Below are positions 53,885 to 64,000 of a DNA stretch of 64,000 bases, piece by piece (within the stretch, counting starts at the first letter, position 1; the number at the start of each line of letters is the position of its first letter). Below the pieces are notes generated by a model. The model worked only from the letters and a program-made list of their open reading frames with translations, was not told where the DNA came from and did no database searches. A program made the position numbers and the translations under genes. This stretch comes from Ostrinia nubilalis (Eukaryota; Arthropoda; Insecta; Lepidoptera; Crambidae). The DNA lies in NCBI RefSeq assembly GCF_963855985.1, contig NC_087091.1:17056154-17120153 (forward strand), read 5' to 3'.

Positions 53885-56400
53885 ACGAAGAATAAAACAA
53901 TTTTAATATAATTATATTTTTATTTTATTATTATTATATTATATTTCAAGACCTAAAATCATTTATCATGATATATGGAAAAGCCAGACAACAGGGATCA
54001 TGGAAGGCCAATTAGAATGTTGTAAAATAACAATGACATTTTCTGTTTTATTTTCATCTTTCAAATTACATTTAGCGTGTAGTTAGTTTCTCAGTTCGTA
54101 GAAACGCAAACATAAATCATTTACAGTGCAAACCTCGGAAACGGTTTTAAATTACAATATTAAATACGACTTGAAATCCTGGGACGTAGGATTTATTATC
54201 AACTGCGATAGAGACTGCAACTTTGCTATCACAGTTCATCTAAATTTATTTTACTATTTTAACGTACATAAATAGGATGACATACTTGTTAAGAACTGTT
54301 GAAATGCAACTTTCCATAAAAGATTTTGTATAGCAAAGGCAACCTATGACGTCACTATTTCATCATGAACTCTATAATTGACCATCTATTATTGAAAAAC
54401 ATCGATTTTTTTACAGCAAATTGAAAACAAACTCAGTTGCCAGGCCAAAATGAAGTGTTTTACACACAGTGTCTTGGAGTTACTGGGTAATAGTGTCCAT
54501 TACCTAATAAAGCTCTTTTCAAGTATTTTTTGGACTATCGAATCATTAAAGTCTTAATTATCATCGTCATCATGAAATTATCAACACAAAACGTCTTCAA
54601 AAATAAACTCAATTCTATGATCATCTTAATTTCACTTTAATAAGTCTACTCGCAGAATCCAAAGCGATTTAAGTTCCTAATCCATCCTTAAAACTTACTA
54701 AACCGTTCATTAGAAGTTTCCAGCGCTAATTGTTACTATCCTAACTTGCCTCCGCCTGGAAGGGCTGGAATTATTTCCTCGACTTCAAATCATTGAAGTA
54801 CAGGTGGGGTTTGAGTGTCAAATTAACTGACGTTTATTGGTCTGAGTAAAGTCGGAATACGGAATTAACCGTGAGTTCTGACAAATTGTTTTTGGGGTGA
54901 GGGTTGCGATTAATTTATTTGAGAAAAAAGGAGTTTAAAAATCACTAATTACCTACTCTAATTTGTGCTAGGCCCAAAGGTTAGCTGGAGGAGAATGCAA
55001 GTGGCATTTAAGTTCGCTTTTTGTATCCTGTACCAATGCACAAACAACTTTGAAATGATTAGTAAAAAAGTCTATCAAGACACGACCACAGCGTTAAAAA
55101 TAATGCTGAGAAAAAGATGAGGTAAGTATGTGTATGTATGTAAGTTTTCAATAATGATGTAGGACAGTCCACAGGCATCAGGCTATTATATTAACATTGA
55201 AAATTGCACATTGCCTATGAATAGCTATCTATTGGATTATAATCTTTAACTCATTATGAGATTGTAGCATCTATTAATAGCGTGTGTGTAGAAAAAATGT
55301 GCCATCGTGCGTACGTGCTAGTTCAAAAATAATGTGCAACTAAAACTGTCCAGAACTTCCAAAGAACTATTCAAAAACTGCACTAAACTGCAGCTCCCAG
55401 CAGTAATTCAACAAAGCCCGGCTATTTGTCACGAATATGCATACGAATGAAAATCCGAATAGTTTTTAAACCCAAAATCATATTTCACAAAGCAATTCCA
55501 GGTCTTGAATAAATTAGTTGGCAAACTTAGATCTTTTTTAGAAGTCCGGATAGAAATGGGACGGTTATTGTCGATGGAATTGTGGTATTGAAGGGGTTAA
55601 GTTATTGATACGATACGATATCAGTGATACTCTATTTTTAACCATTTCATAGTAACTACTGTTAAGTTTGGTAGCAAATACAATGAACTTATTAAAAAAT
55701 CTATCTTAAACAATTGATAAGTCAATAATTGATAATTGTTGTATTAAAGTTACTTTTTACAGCTCTATTAAGAAACGGAATTTTAACTATTCCATGTCAA
55801 TTTGTCATTTTATAATCTGAGTGATTGTGCTTGAATACTTTAGGTACTCAGCATAGGTACTTGCCTAATCAAAAACCTGTCGTCACCTACCATCAGGTAA
55901 AATTTAATGAATTGAATTTTGAAGTTAGTCAAAGATTAATACCATCTTAAATAAAACCTACATAATAGTCGAGACGTTTTAGAAAATATATCGATAGATA
56001 TCGTTACAACACTACGAGCTATCTTCGCGACTAGTCTTGAGAACGTAAAATTTCTCGAGGGATTCGAACTCTTTTACTGCAAAGCTGCGATTTGATGTTA
56101 CAGCGGAGTTTTTAATATTTAATCCATTATTGTGAGAAAAGCCTTATATTTCTTCTACCTTGGGATGTTTGTTCGTGGTTTGTCGAGTCATCGGAAACTT
56201 TAGTTGTGGATTTGTGCAATTTATTCATATCGGATGTCTCTAGTAGACTGGCTGATAAGTTTGTGGCTTTATTTAAAACGAAACACAAAGGAATACCTAA
56301 AACAAATACTCTACTAGGTACTTGCTTACTGTATATGAATGTAAAAACTCTACTGTTTAGTATTTATCCCATTAATACAAGTTAACGTAAAAATCAATTA
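53885..56400. other. Mostly anonymous AT-rich sequence
   Basis: 54300-54520 (GATTTTGTATAGCAAAGG, ATGACGTCACTATTTCATCA, AATAGTGTCCATTACC) shares spaced blocks with 59740-59990 and is probably a dispersed repeat. A TATCGATA site lies near 55988. No gene recognised. Confidence 0.35.
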
Positions 56401-56629
56401 TCAATACTAATATTATAAATGCGAAAGTAACTCTGTCTGTCTGTCTGTCTCTCTTTCACGCCTAAACCACTGAACCGATTATGGTGAAATTTGGCATAGA
56501 GATAGTTTGAGTCCCGGGAAAGGATATAGGATAGTTTTTATCCCGGTTTTTGAAACAGGGACGCACGCGATAAAGTTTTTCTGTGACAGACAAGGTTCCA
56601 CACGGGCGAAGCCGCGGGCGGAAAGCTAG
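56401..56629 (+). mobile_element. Non-autonomous Helitron-like element
   Basis: Begins TCAATACTAATATTATAAAT, contains CTGTCTGTCTGTCTGTCTC and AAACCACTGAACCGATTATG, and ends GCCGCGGGCGGAAAGCTAG. Same subfamily as 28761-28984. Confidence 0.65.
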
Positions 56630-56864
56630 TTCTTATTAAATAGACACTAATAAAGAAAAAAATGGTAATAGAAAAAGAAAGAAAATTAAGAAACAAACAC
56701 AAAGGAGAATTATTGATACTTAGATTTAAATGAAATCTACGGTAGATGAGTTTAACAAATTGTTAATATCCATCATTAGTTTACGCATAGACGCGAAACT
56801 TCCAAATGTAAACACACAACATAAACAAAACTTTCTTTGCCACAACAAATAATATCATACTTAC

Positions 56865-57050
56865 AACTGCAAGCTCTTCTAGTATAAAATCCACTCACTG
56901 GCACAAAACACTACACAGCTTTTAATAAAAAATAAAACCTCATTCATAAAAGAGTACAGTCGCGACGAATAACGACAAAAGTGCTATCGAAAACGAAGTA
57001 CAATCAGCGAGAGAAGCGATCGCTCGGACCGCGAGGAAACGACTGCATGG
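56865..57050 (-). promoter_or_regulatory. Possible 5' noncoding exon and promoter of a minus-strand gene
   Basis: Read on the minus strand, a GC/CpG-richer start near 57044 (GCAGTC, initiator-like) is followed by about 180 nt ending at a strong donor, CAGTT/GTAAGTATG (plus strand CATACTTAC at 56856-56864). No downstream exon, TATA or DPE was identified. This is only a candidate transcription start. Confidence 0.18.
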
Positions 57051-57261
57051 CGGTACGGGCCAATCCTTTGCTATACTGTAGGGTAGAGATGTTATCTTAT
57101 TACGTAGGCTTTCTTTACTTGAGTGTGTGGCTTTAGTAGACAGCTTTGTTTTGACCTACATGGCCAAAACCAAAATCAAAAACTTGTTTTATAGTTTTAA
57201 ATAAGTAGTACTTAGTTAAATGAAATTGCTAACAAATCGATAATTTAAGATTTCGATTTCA

Positions 57262-57470
57262 AAAAATAAAAATCAAAATAAAAAATATTTATTCAGTTAA
57301 GACCATAAGTGGCACTTATGAACGTCAAATATAGCAAAAAATAAAAAGAAAAGGTAGCCCTTATGGGGCACTTTACATGTCTCCTTATATTTTGGGCCCT
57401 ACCAGCGCTTGAGACAAACATAATTATGGCAAGTGCTGAGAAGAAACGCCGGAACAAACTTTCTTTTCAT
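57262..57470 (-). mobile_element. LINE 3' end, second copy
   Basis: A (AAAATCAAAATAAAAAATAT)-type tail is followed by CCCTACCAGCGCTTGAGACA and GGCAAGTGCTGAGAAGAAAC, matching 50183-50395. Confidence 0.6.
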
Positions 57471-57480
57471 TTTTGAATGC

Positions 57481-57635
57481 ATCATCATCATCATCTCAGC
57501 CATAGGACGTCCACTGCTGAACATAGGCCTCCCCCAATGCTTTCCATGCTGCCCGGTTGGTAGCGACCTGCGTCCAGCGCCTTCCTGCTACCTTTAAGAT
57601 GTCGTCGGTTCGTGTCACGCTACGTTTTGAATTCA
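57481..57635 (-). mobile_element. RTE-like LINE 3' end fragment, CAT-repeat subfamily
   Basis: CATCATCATCATCATCTCAG tail complement, then GGACGTCCACTGCTGAACAT and CCCCCAATGCTTTCCATGCT, and GATGTCGTCGGTTCGTGTCA (complement of the D-D-I segment). The best copy of this subfamily in the window. Confidence 0.7.
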
Positions 57636-58821
57636 TATCGGGTTAATTTTGAGAAAATGAATCAAACTATGCCATGTGATTCTAACTGTGTGTCATATCC
57701 TATTGACCCACGAAGTCTAATTCAAAACAAAATTATTTTCTCTTTTTCTTTTTCTATTTTATGCAATTTCTAATTCTAAGCGCAAACGCAATTTTCTCTG
57801 TTATGCCAACATAGTTTCCGAAACAGTCATTAATAGGTTTCCATTTCAAACTACTCCGGTTACAAGACCACTTATAAATAATAGCTAATAATACGTCATA
57901 TTATCGACTCGTTGGAAAACTGGTCGGGCTGTGTTTAGACATGCAATCGATTGGAGAGAACACAGAATCAAAGTTGAGAAAGTTTTAATACATTGGAAAT
58001 CTTAAAACCCATAACAACGTTACATAGTACATACATACGAGTAACACTAATGAAGTACTTGTTTTTCATGCAATTTTAAGTATTCGCTGAGCTGTCAGTA
58101 CTGACGACGTTAAAAGGCCCAAAAATACGAGTTTTTTGACATATTTCAGTTTAGACCAATTTATACACTTTAATTAATATTTTAGTGAAACTTATACTTG
58201 AGTATCATTGCATCGTGTATTAATAATTTCAATCAAAGCGCACAGAGCTTTCATAGTCTGATCCATTCATTATACTGGCAATTTGGCAAACTGACATGGC
58301 TGACTAACATTACATCCACTCTATATGGCCCTTCGTTGAATAAACCTTCTTTTTATTTACTTATCATCAGCTCATTTTAGTCACTTGACTACTCAAATTA
58401 TAAGTTTATTTTGTAAGGATGTACTTGCATCAAATAAATACTCTTTCTTACTTTGCTCCTTACTAATTTACCAAAGGCAAATGAGAAAAAATCTTATTAC
58501 AAAGTAACAAATTCTGAAGAGCACTGAGACAATTCAGTATCTTTTATCTTTTTTTAACTACAATAATAGTCAAAGTAACTATTTGGGGTAAACTATTCAA
58601 ATAAAACCGAGACAAACTCCTTAAAACAAACACTTCTCATCAGTCCGTTTTCAAAATAGTAACAAACGTGTCCCATCAGCCCAAACATTGTTTTAGTGGA
58701 ACTAAACACCTTCGGCAAAGGAAACACTGGCCGAGGTATGCCACGCTTACTGTTGGCACTGAGGTAAGGAAGGCCATTCAAGTCTTCATTTAGTAGCATA
58801 AAAGTTGAATGAAGGCGATCT
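57636..58821. other. Anonymous AT-rich sequence
   Basis: No gene or clear repeat recognised. Confidence 0.35.
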
Positions 58822-58887
58822 ATTTAGTGTAGGTGCGATTGCGGTACTGTAGAAATACCTGCCTTGTTATGCACAAAAATATCTAGA
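58822..58887. repeat. Fragment of dispersed repeat (as at 33139)
   Basis: GTAGGTGCGATTGCGG and AATACCTGCCTTGTTATGCA match the end of 33139-33285. Confidence 0.5.
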
Positions 58888-59018
58888 AACTTGCTTACGG
58901 TCGAATAGTACCTATGAGCATTCTTATTTAAAAAAAGGTAGAGTTCTTAATTTGGCGTATAATATCTAAAGATACATAGACTAAAGGCCCTGTAGGACCA
59001 ACTAACAATTAAAGCCTA

Positions 59019-59143
59019 GGCGCACACCACCAGCCGATAGTTAGGCCCGATTTTAATTTGTCTGAAGAATCCGCCGATACCAAATCGGTGTAACAGCCCG
59101 ACCCAACTATCGGCTAACTAAAAGTCGATGGTCTGCACCTTGG
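59019..59143. mobile_element. Short inverted-repeat element (MITE family D)
   Basis: AGCCGATAGTTAGGCCCGA at the left and CCCAACTATCGGCTAACTAA at the right are inverted repeats; the outer GCGCACACCACC and GATGGTCTGCACC are also complementary. The centre carries GCCGATACCAAATCGG. Confidence 0.55.
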
Positions 59144-59144
59144 C

Positions 59145-61160
59145 TAAAACAACTGGATTTATCATTTACCCAAGCCAAGGCCAAATTTCACCTGAAATTA
59201 TAAATTCACGCGTACCTTTAATTATATTCACAGCCCCCGCCCTCCCGGTGAAATCAAGACCTTTCGGAAGTAAGCGTTTTTCTACAAATCCTTTTCAACT
59301 CAATGGCTATTAAAACGTATGTCGGCGCGTGAATGGCCCCTTTATCGGCGCTTTGGAAGCAGTTATTTAATGCTTCGTCGCTCTCAAAAGACTAGCCTGA
59401 GAGATGCCATTTATGTCGCCTAAATTAGGGCTCAGAAGATAATGCTCTCTTTGTCACGCCTCTTGAACTTGTCACGGGTGTGAGAGGGACGGGGGAGCTT
59501 TGAATGGAAATTCTCGGACGGAAAAATTGCAGGTGCCTCTAGAGCTTATTTAAAAAGAAAAAATACTAAGTTACTTTTACTTGACAGATTTTACGCGTTT
59601 TGTTATACACTGGAATTATTTTCTCACGGAACTGTAGGTAAAATAGGGTATAGATAGATATTATTTTTAATTTAGAGAGTTATTTTTAAGTAATGTATGT
59701 AGTTAATTTGTCGAAATATACAGTCATGTTGACACCACCAATCAATTGACGTACTTTTTAAAACTGTCAAAACGAAACTCTCCCATAGATTTTGTATGGC
59801 ACTACAAGCAAGTGACGTCACTATTTTGTCAACTCAAACTACTTTTTTCAATTACAATGCGACCAAAAAACGTAATTTACAGGTAATTTTAAATGAATTA
59901 AGTTTTTAAGACCAGAATGAAGCGTCTTTTTAGAAAAGTTGTAATTTCGAATTATTGGAGAATGGTGTCAAATTGTCCATTGTCGTCCTTGCTAAGCCCT
60001 GTTCATGCATAATAGACAAAATTTCAGAATGTTCTCCAATTTCTGATTAACTAACGTTTTTTGGTTCCGCAATTATAAGGGAAAAGCACAATAATAATAA
60101 AATGGAGAAAGCAAAGCAAGGTTTCAATCATCTCACTATAGGGCCCTTCAATAACTGATACAATGCTGACACAAAAACTGTTGGTAAAAACTGGATACAA
60201 AGGTAAAACCACAATAAACGACAAAAACTCATTACTACGATGCTGGATTTGAGATATTTAACCGACCGCAGTGAACTCGAACGATCGGTGGCAAACAAAA
60301 AGTTAACAAGAAAATCGTGATGGTTGTTACTTGCGGTTTAGAAATTTGACTGATACAGGTTCTTGCCTGCTAAAAACTGTTTCTTTTTTCAGATCCGTGT
60401 TTGGTGAAGTCAGGTGACATGGATGTAACTTCAGGGTTTCATCAACCTGCATGATAAAATGCACTACGATTAGACGATGTTGATATAAATTAATTAGCAT
60501 TAAATAAAGACTAAGTAAGTACCTACTGAATTGTTAGATTCAGTAATTTCTAGAAGTGGGTGTCAGCATATTTGTTTACAATACAAAGATTCTTACAATT
60601 AATTTACAAACTTAATAAATAAAAAACTATATTTAATAAAATATTTACAAAAAAGAAAACAAAAGACAAATAAAAAGTTGCACTGGTATCATCTTAAAAA
60701 GTATCCCCAGATCCGTCAGTGAGGTTACCGGTGCCCAGAAGGCTGGCGCAGCTTTATTCCTAGAAGTTATTTGAAGTTAGAAGAAATTAGTTGTGAATGA
60801 CTTAACCGATTGAGTCCCAGACGGCATTAATTAATGTCATAACAATTGATTATCTATTGTGTCTAGATTCGCGGAGCTTGAAGGATTAATAAGGACTCGA
60901 AATTTAAACAAAAGTTGCAATCAAAATGGCGGGTAGGTACTTAGAGGGAAAGCGGCAACAAAGTCGTGCATAATTTTATTATTTTAATCCTGTAACTATT
61001 ACACAATTATTATTTGTAACGATCGGTCATTTGTCTAGAGTAAATTACGAAAACAATGTCGACAAGCAAAATTGTTGTCGATAACAACACTGATTTGAAA
61101 CATTTCAACTTCGCAGTAAGGTGCACAGACTAGTTATTAATAGTGACTACGATTTCGAGT
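59145..61160. other. Mostly anonymous sequence
   Basis: 59740-59990 is probably a copy of the repeat seen at 54300-54520 (TTTTGTATGGCA, GTGACGTCACTATTTTGTCA, GTGTCAAATTGTCCATT). No gene recognised. Confidence 0.3.
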
Positions 61161-61166
61161 AAAATG

Positions 61167-61405
61167 TATCGATACAGTTTAATCTAATTCGAACCAATAA
61201 AAGAGAGCTCTATCGATAATAAACGTTTTGAAACAACTTTTGAAGTAATAATTTGAGCTACCTTTAAATGTGGATTTAATTGGATGCATTTAGGTATCGA
61301 CTATCGATAGTTACCTAAGTCTCACTATAATGCAAAAGCTTCTAGAAAAACCTTTTTGTTATCGAACCCAAATGATTCTACAGTCTATATCAAAAGTTAT
61401 CGATA
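61167..61405. promoter_or_regulatory. Cluster of four TATCGATA sites
   Basis: Exact palindromic octamers at 61167-61174, 61212-61219, 61302-61309 and 61398-61405, plus near matches. In Drosophila this is the DRE bound by DREF, and CGATA is bound by BEAF-32, at housekeeping promoters and insulators. Whether it acts so here is inference. Confidence 0.35.
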
Positions 61406-61774
61406 TTCTTTTCCCGTCCCTACATGTTATAATAATGTTATGGAATAAATTGAATCGACAGTGCCAGTCGGATCGCTGTAAATCTCGATCAATATCGTGA
61501 CGTTCCAATTACATCGTCCAGGTACGAGTCGTAAAGTCACTTGTAGTTAAGGGCTAGTGACACTGCTTCGTCAAAAATAAAATGTAGGTACCTACTTTTA
61601 TAAGAGATTTTAAAAGAGTGCTACAATTTACAGGCTATTTTTGAGGTGTCAGTTATGATAACGATACGTAATTCTTTCGTTCATTCTAGTTATAGAAACA
61701 AAAGTTTGAATAAAGCCTATGATTCATTATAAGCTTTGTTACATAGTTTTTTATCAAACAAAATACTTCCCCTG

Positions 61775-62106
61775 CTGGATTTTTTTTATCCACAACGAGG
61801 AAGCTCTTGGCCTGTATCTCACGGCTCACCTATGATCAGGCCGAAGGTGGAAACGAGCTTCACCCGGAGTCCTCAACCACGGAGGAACTGGCTATCTTAC
61901 TTCTAACTGACGGAACACAACAATGCTGTTAACATTGTTGTTATGGCGACAGATTTAGGTAAGATGGTGGTAGCTAGCCAGGCGGACTTAGAACAAGCCC
62001 TACCACCAACCAAACCGAACAGAAAAATCTGTCCCCACTGGGAATCGAACCCGGGACCTCTGCGTCTGAAGCAGGTGGTCTTACCACTAGACCACAGAGG
62101 CGGTTC
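61775..62106 (-). mobile_element. SINE family 2, full-length copy
   Basis: Minus strand: a tRNA-like head with A-box TGGTCTAGTGGTAAGA and B-box GGTTCGATTCC, then a body with TTCGGTTTGGTTGGTGGTAG, and a 3' part (CCACCTTCGGCCTGATCATA, AAGAGCTTCCTCGTTGTGGA) ending in an A-rich tail. About 330 bp. Both promoter boxes are intact, so this is the most likely transcribable SINE here. Related copies: the 6205 foldback spacer/arm and 50731. Confidence 0.75.
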
Positions 62107-62611
62107 AAAAGACTTCCCAAAGATTTCCATTGTCACACTGACACTAGAGGTTTTCCGACTTTTCTATGGACATAATATGGGTTGAGGCCCAGCTAACTCC
62201 AGTTTCAGAGTAACGTGTTAACTTTGGAATAACCTTTTTAGTTTCCAAGAGTAGTTTAGACAAATGTCACAATAAAAAAAGAAACAAATAGTCCCTGTCA
62301 ATGAACTCAAGTACACAGTAATTGACATGACATAACTTAGCGATAGAGTGTAACGCGGCTTTATATCGACACTGGTTTAATTGTAACGCGGACGATTTAC
62401 GCATTTCGAATCGGTTATCTTGCGACTGTCGCGACATGATTTGTTTTTGTTCGGGTTATAATGTACGAGCGCTGGACTGATCCGAGATATCGATTGTAGA
62501 TCGGCTTAGATTCGGTTAGGATCATAGTGTGGAATGTAGATTAAAGGATCGTTTTGTTGGAAACATTAATTGACTTGCCTCTGACTTTTATTTTGAGGAA
62601 AGAACTCTTAA
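62107..62611. other. Anonymous sequence
   Basis: No gene recognised; scattered ATCGAT-like sites. Confidence 0.3.
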
Positions 62612-62876
62612 ACCTGTATTCACGAACACTACTATTCCCACCTCTCGTTCCCACCGCTGCAATTCCTGTGTGGCCAGGATCTACAGCTTGACCACCATAA
62701 AAACCCAACCAATGAAGGTCAAGTTTGTCTCACAGTACACGTGGACGCACAGGGTCCCAAACACCTATTCATTGACATTACTTGGCGGAGTAACACACAC
62801 GAACCAATCACAGAGCTCTATTCAACGCTGTGCGTTCAACACTTAAGTAAGCATCGTTTGTGAATACGGGTTTAAG
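62612..62876. mobile_element. MITE family B, long copy
   Basis: Termini ACCTGTATTCACGAACACTA and CGTTTGTGAATACGGGT are inverted repeats. Internal AGAGCTCTATTCAACGCTGT matches 44684-44832 and GTGGCCAGGATCTACAGCTT matches 16271-16360. It therefore links the two shorter copies as one family. Confidence 0.65.
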
Positions 62877-62925
62877 ACCACGTACAGATGGAAAACTGTA
62901 TTAGTTTTCTTTTAGTGGTATAATC

Positions 62926-63036
62926 ATCATCATCATCATTTCAGCCACAGGACGTCCACTGCTGAACATAGGCCTCCCCCAATGACTTCCACATCGCACG
63001 GTTGGTAGCGGCCTGCATCTAGCGCCTTCCTGCTTT
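62926..63036 (-). mobile_element. RTE-like LINE 3' end fragment, CAT-repeat subfamily
   Basis: CATCATCATCATCATTTCAG, GGACGTCCACTGCTGAACAT and GGTTGGTAGCGGCCTGCATC, then truncation. Confidence 0.7.
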
Positions 63037-64000
63037 ATCAGTATAATAATGGTGTCATAAGAAAACTACGATGTATTCTACAATACTTATTCGTCTTTAG
63101 TTTTCAAAAGTTTTTCCGCTATCTTTGTATCAAAAACAATTGTGGTTTCTGCAATAAATAAACAGGTAGATATCAACAAAACTCACCCCTTCCAACAACA
63201 ATAAAAGTAAAAGTAATAGAATCACAGCCTCAAATCTATCACATGATCGATTTGTCCCGAATCGATTCTCAAATCGATAGAGCGCATTCATCTTCAGCTG
63301 TCACATTGACATCGATCAATCATTTTCATTCTCAGAATTAATCGGTAGATAAAAAAGGGAGCGGAATAACGACAATGAAAAAGTAATTGAGTATCTTTTA
63401 TTCTGTTAATGATAACCCCCGGTAGGCAATAAAATGAACATGTTAAAACGTGACAGTTATAAATCTGCATGACTAGTGTTGCCATATTATGTCGATATGT
63501 TTTGTAATAGGAACCCTTGCATGATTCAGCGATTTCATTTGAGTGCCAATAACTTGCAATAACCTGCGTTATTCGATATTTTTGTTGCATGTAATGGTTT
63601 CTAAAAGCTAAAGAAAAGATTGCCACTTAAAAGTAGCATGAACTTTTTCATTATTGTAATTATATTGTTACTAAATTTTCTCATTGTAAAGTGCAATGAT
63701 TGCAAAAAGTACTAAATACTTGAGAATATGCCAAAATAAAGTGAACAAAGATAAATTTTAATGCCTTTAGAAAAAGCTGCAATCGAATGTGACTCGTCCC
63801 ATTTTAATTACACTAATTGCAGTTTTCGCTGCAGAAAAAAATGATTGACTTTAACTATTTGCAGTAAGATAACGCATCCTAGTTTTTTTACATCAAAAAA
63901 AGTTCCTAAAAGTACCAAATCCTACCCCAAAAAGTACATTTTTAGTACACTATTTCATACCAAGCAACACCGTGACCCGCATGGGGGCACAATACACAGC
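63037..64000. other. Anonymous AT-rich sequence
   Basis: Three or four ATCGAT-containing sites cluster at 63244-63318. No gene recognised up to the window edge. Confidence 0.35.

Noticed and set aside
62030..62106. Possible minus-strand tRNA gene
   Set aside because: The cloverleaf is incomplete and the sequence continues into a SINE body shared with another locus.
63294..63626. 110-codon minus-strand frame near the window end
   Set aside because: The first codon is GTG and the composition is unremarkable; no motif.

Overview
This window looks like intergenic or intronic DNA from a moth or butterfly (Lepidoptera). It is AT-rich. It is crowded with short transposon remnants that I recognise as typical of lepidopteran genomes: 3' ends of RTE-like LINEs with (ATG)n or (AACG)n tails, CTAG-ending Helitron-like elements, tRNA-headed SINEs and small MITEs. 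I found no multi-exon host protein gene that I can name. The one clearly recognisable host-type gene is a U6 snRNA at 20019-20125, with a TATA box placed as expected for a Pol III U6 gene.

Two complete LTR retrotransposons dominate the window. A BEL/Pao element occupies 21114-27512. Its two 309-bp LTRs are identical by eye, its apparent target duplication is TACC, and it has one unbroken 1795-residue gag-pol frame. A Ty3/gypsy element occupies 34364-40975. Its two 419-bp LTRs are also identical by eye, its apparent target duplication is ATAT, and it has one unbroken frame of about 1597 residues.

The Ty3/gypsy element is the most interesting object here. Its frame has no genomic ATG near its 5' end: it begins right after a TTTCAG acceptor, and there is an in-frame stop just upstream. 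A strong GTAAGT donor inside the 5' LTR would join to this acceptor and build the start codon across the splice junction (A34700 + TG35210-35211), in good Kozak context. The 509-nt intron carries the end of the LTR and the primer-binding site, so spliced RNA could be translated but not reverse transcribed. The protein then starts with an arginine-serine repeat domain like that of SR splicing factors. The LTR also has an initiator and a correctly spaced DPE-like motif.

Layout. 1-5386: LINE and SINE fragments, a tandem repeat at 1063-1390 and a possible signal-peptide exon at 2799-2990. 5387-7099: a long foldback element with TA duplication and SINE sequence in its arms and spacer. 7100-20000: sparse repeats, Helitron ends around a TA microsatellite, and MITEs. 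20019-20125: U6. 21114-27512: BEL/Pao. 27744-34359: MITEs, a LINE 3' end, a Helitron, an inverted-repeat element and SINEs. 34364-40975: Ty3/gypsy. 41000-52300: SINE, MITE and LINE fragments. 52823-53143: a perfect 146-bp inverted repeat. 53500-64000: LINE, Helitron and SINE remnants and a cluster of TATCGATA sites at 61167-61405. Domain calls and repeat families were made by eye and from memory of the families; no database search was possible.
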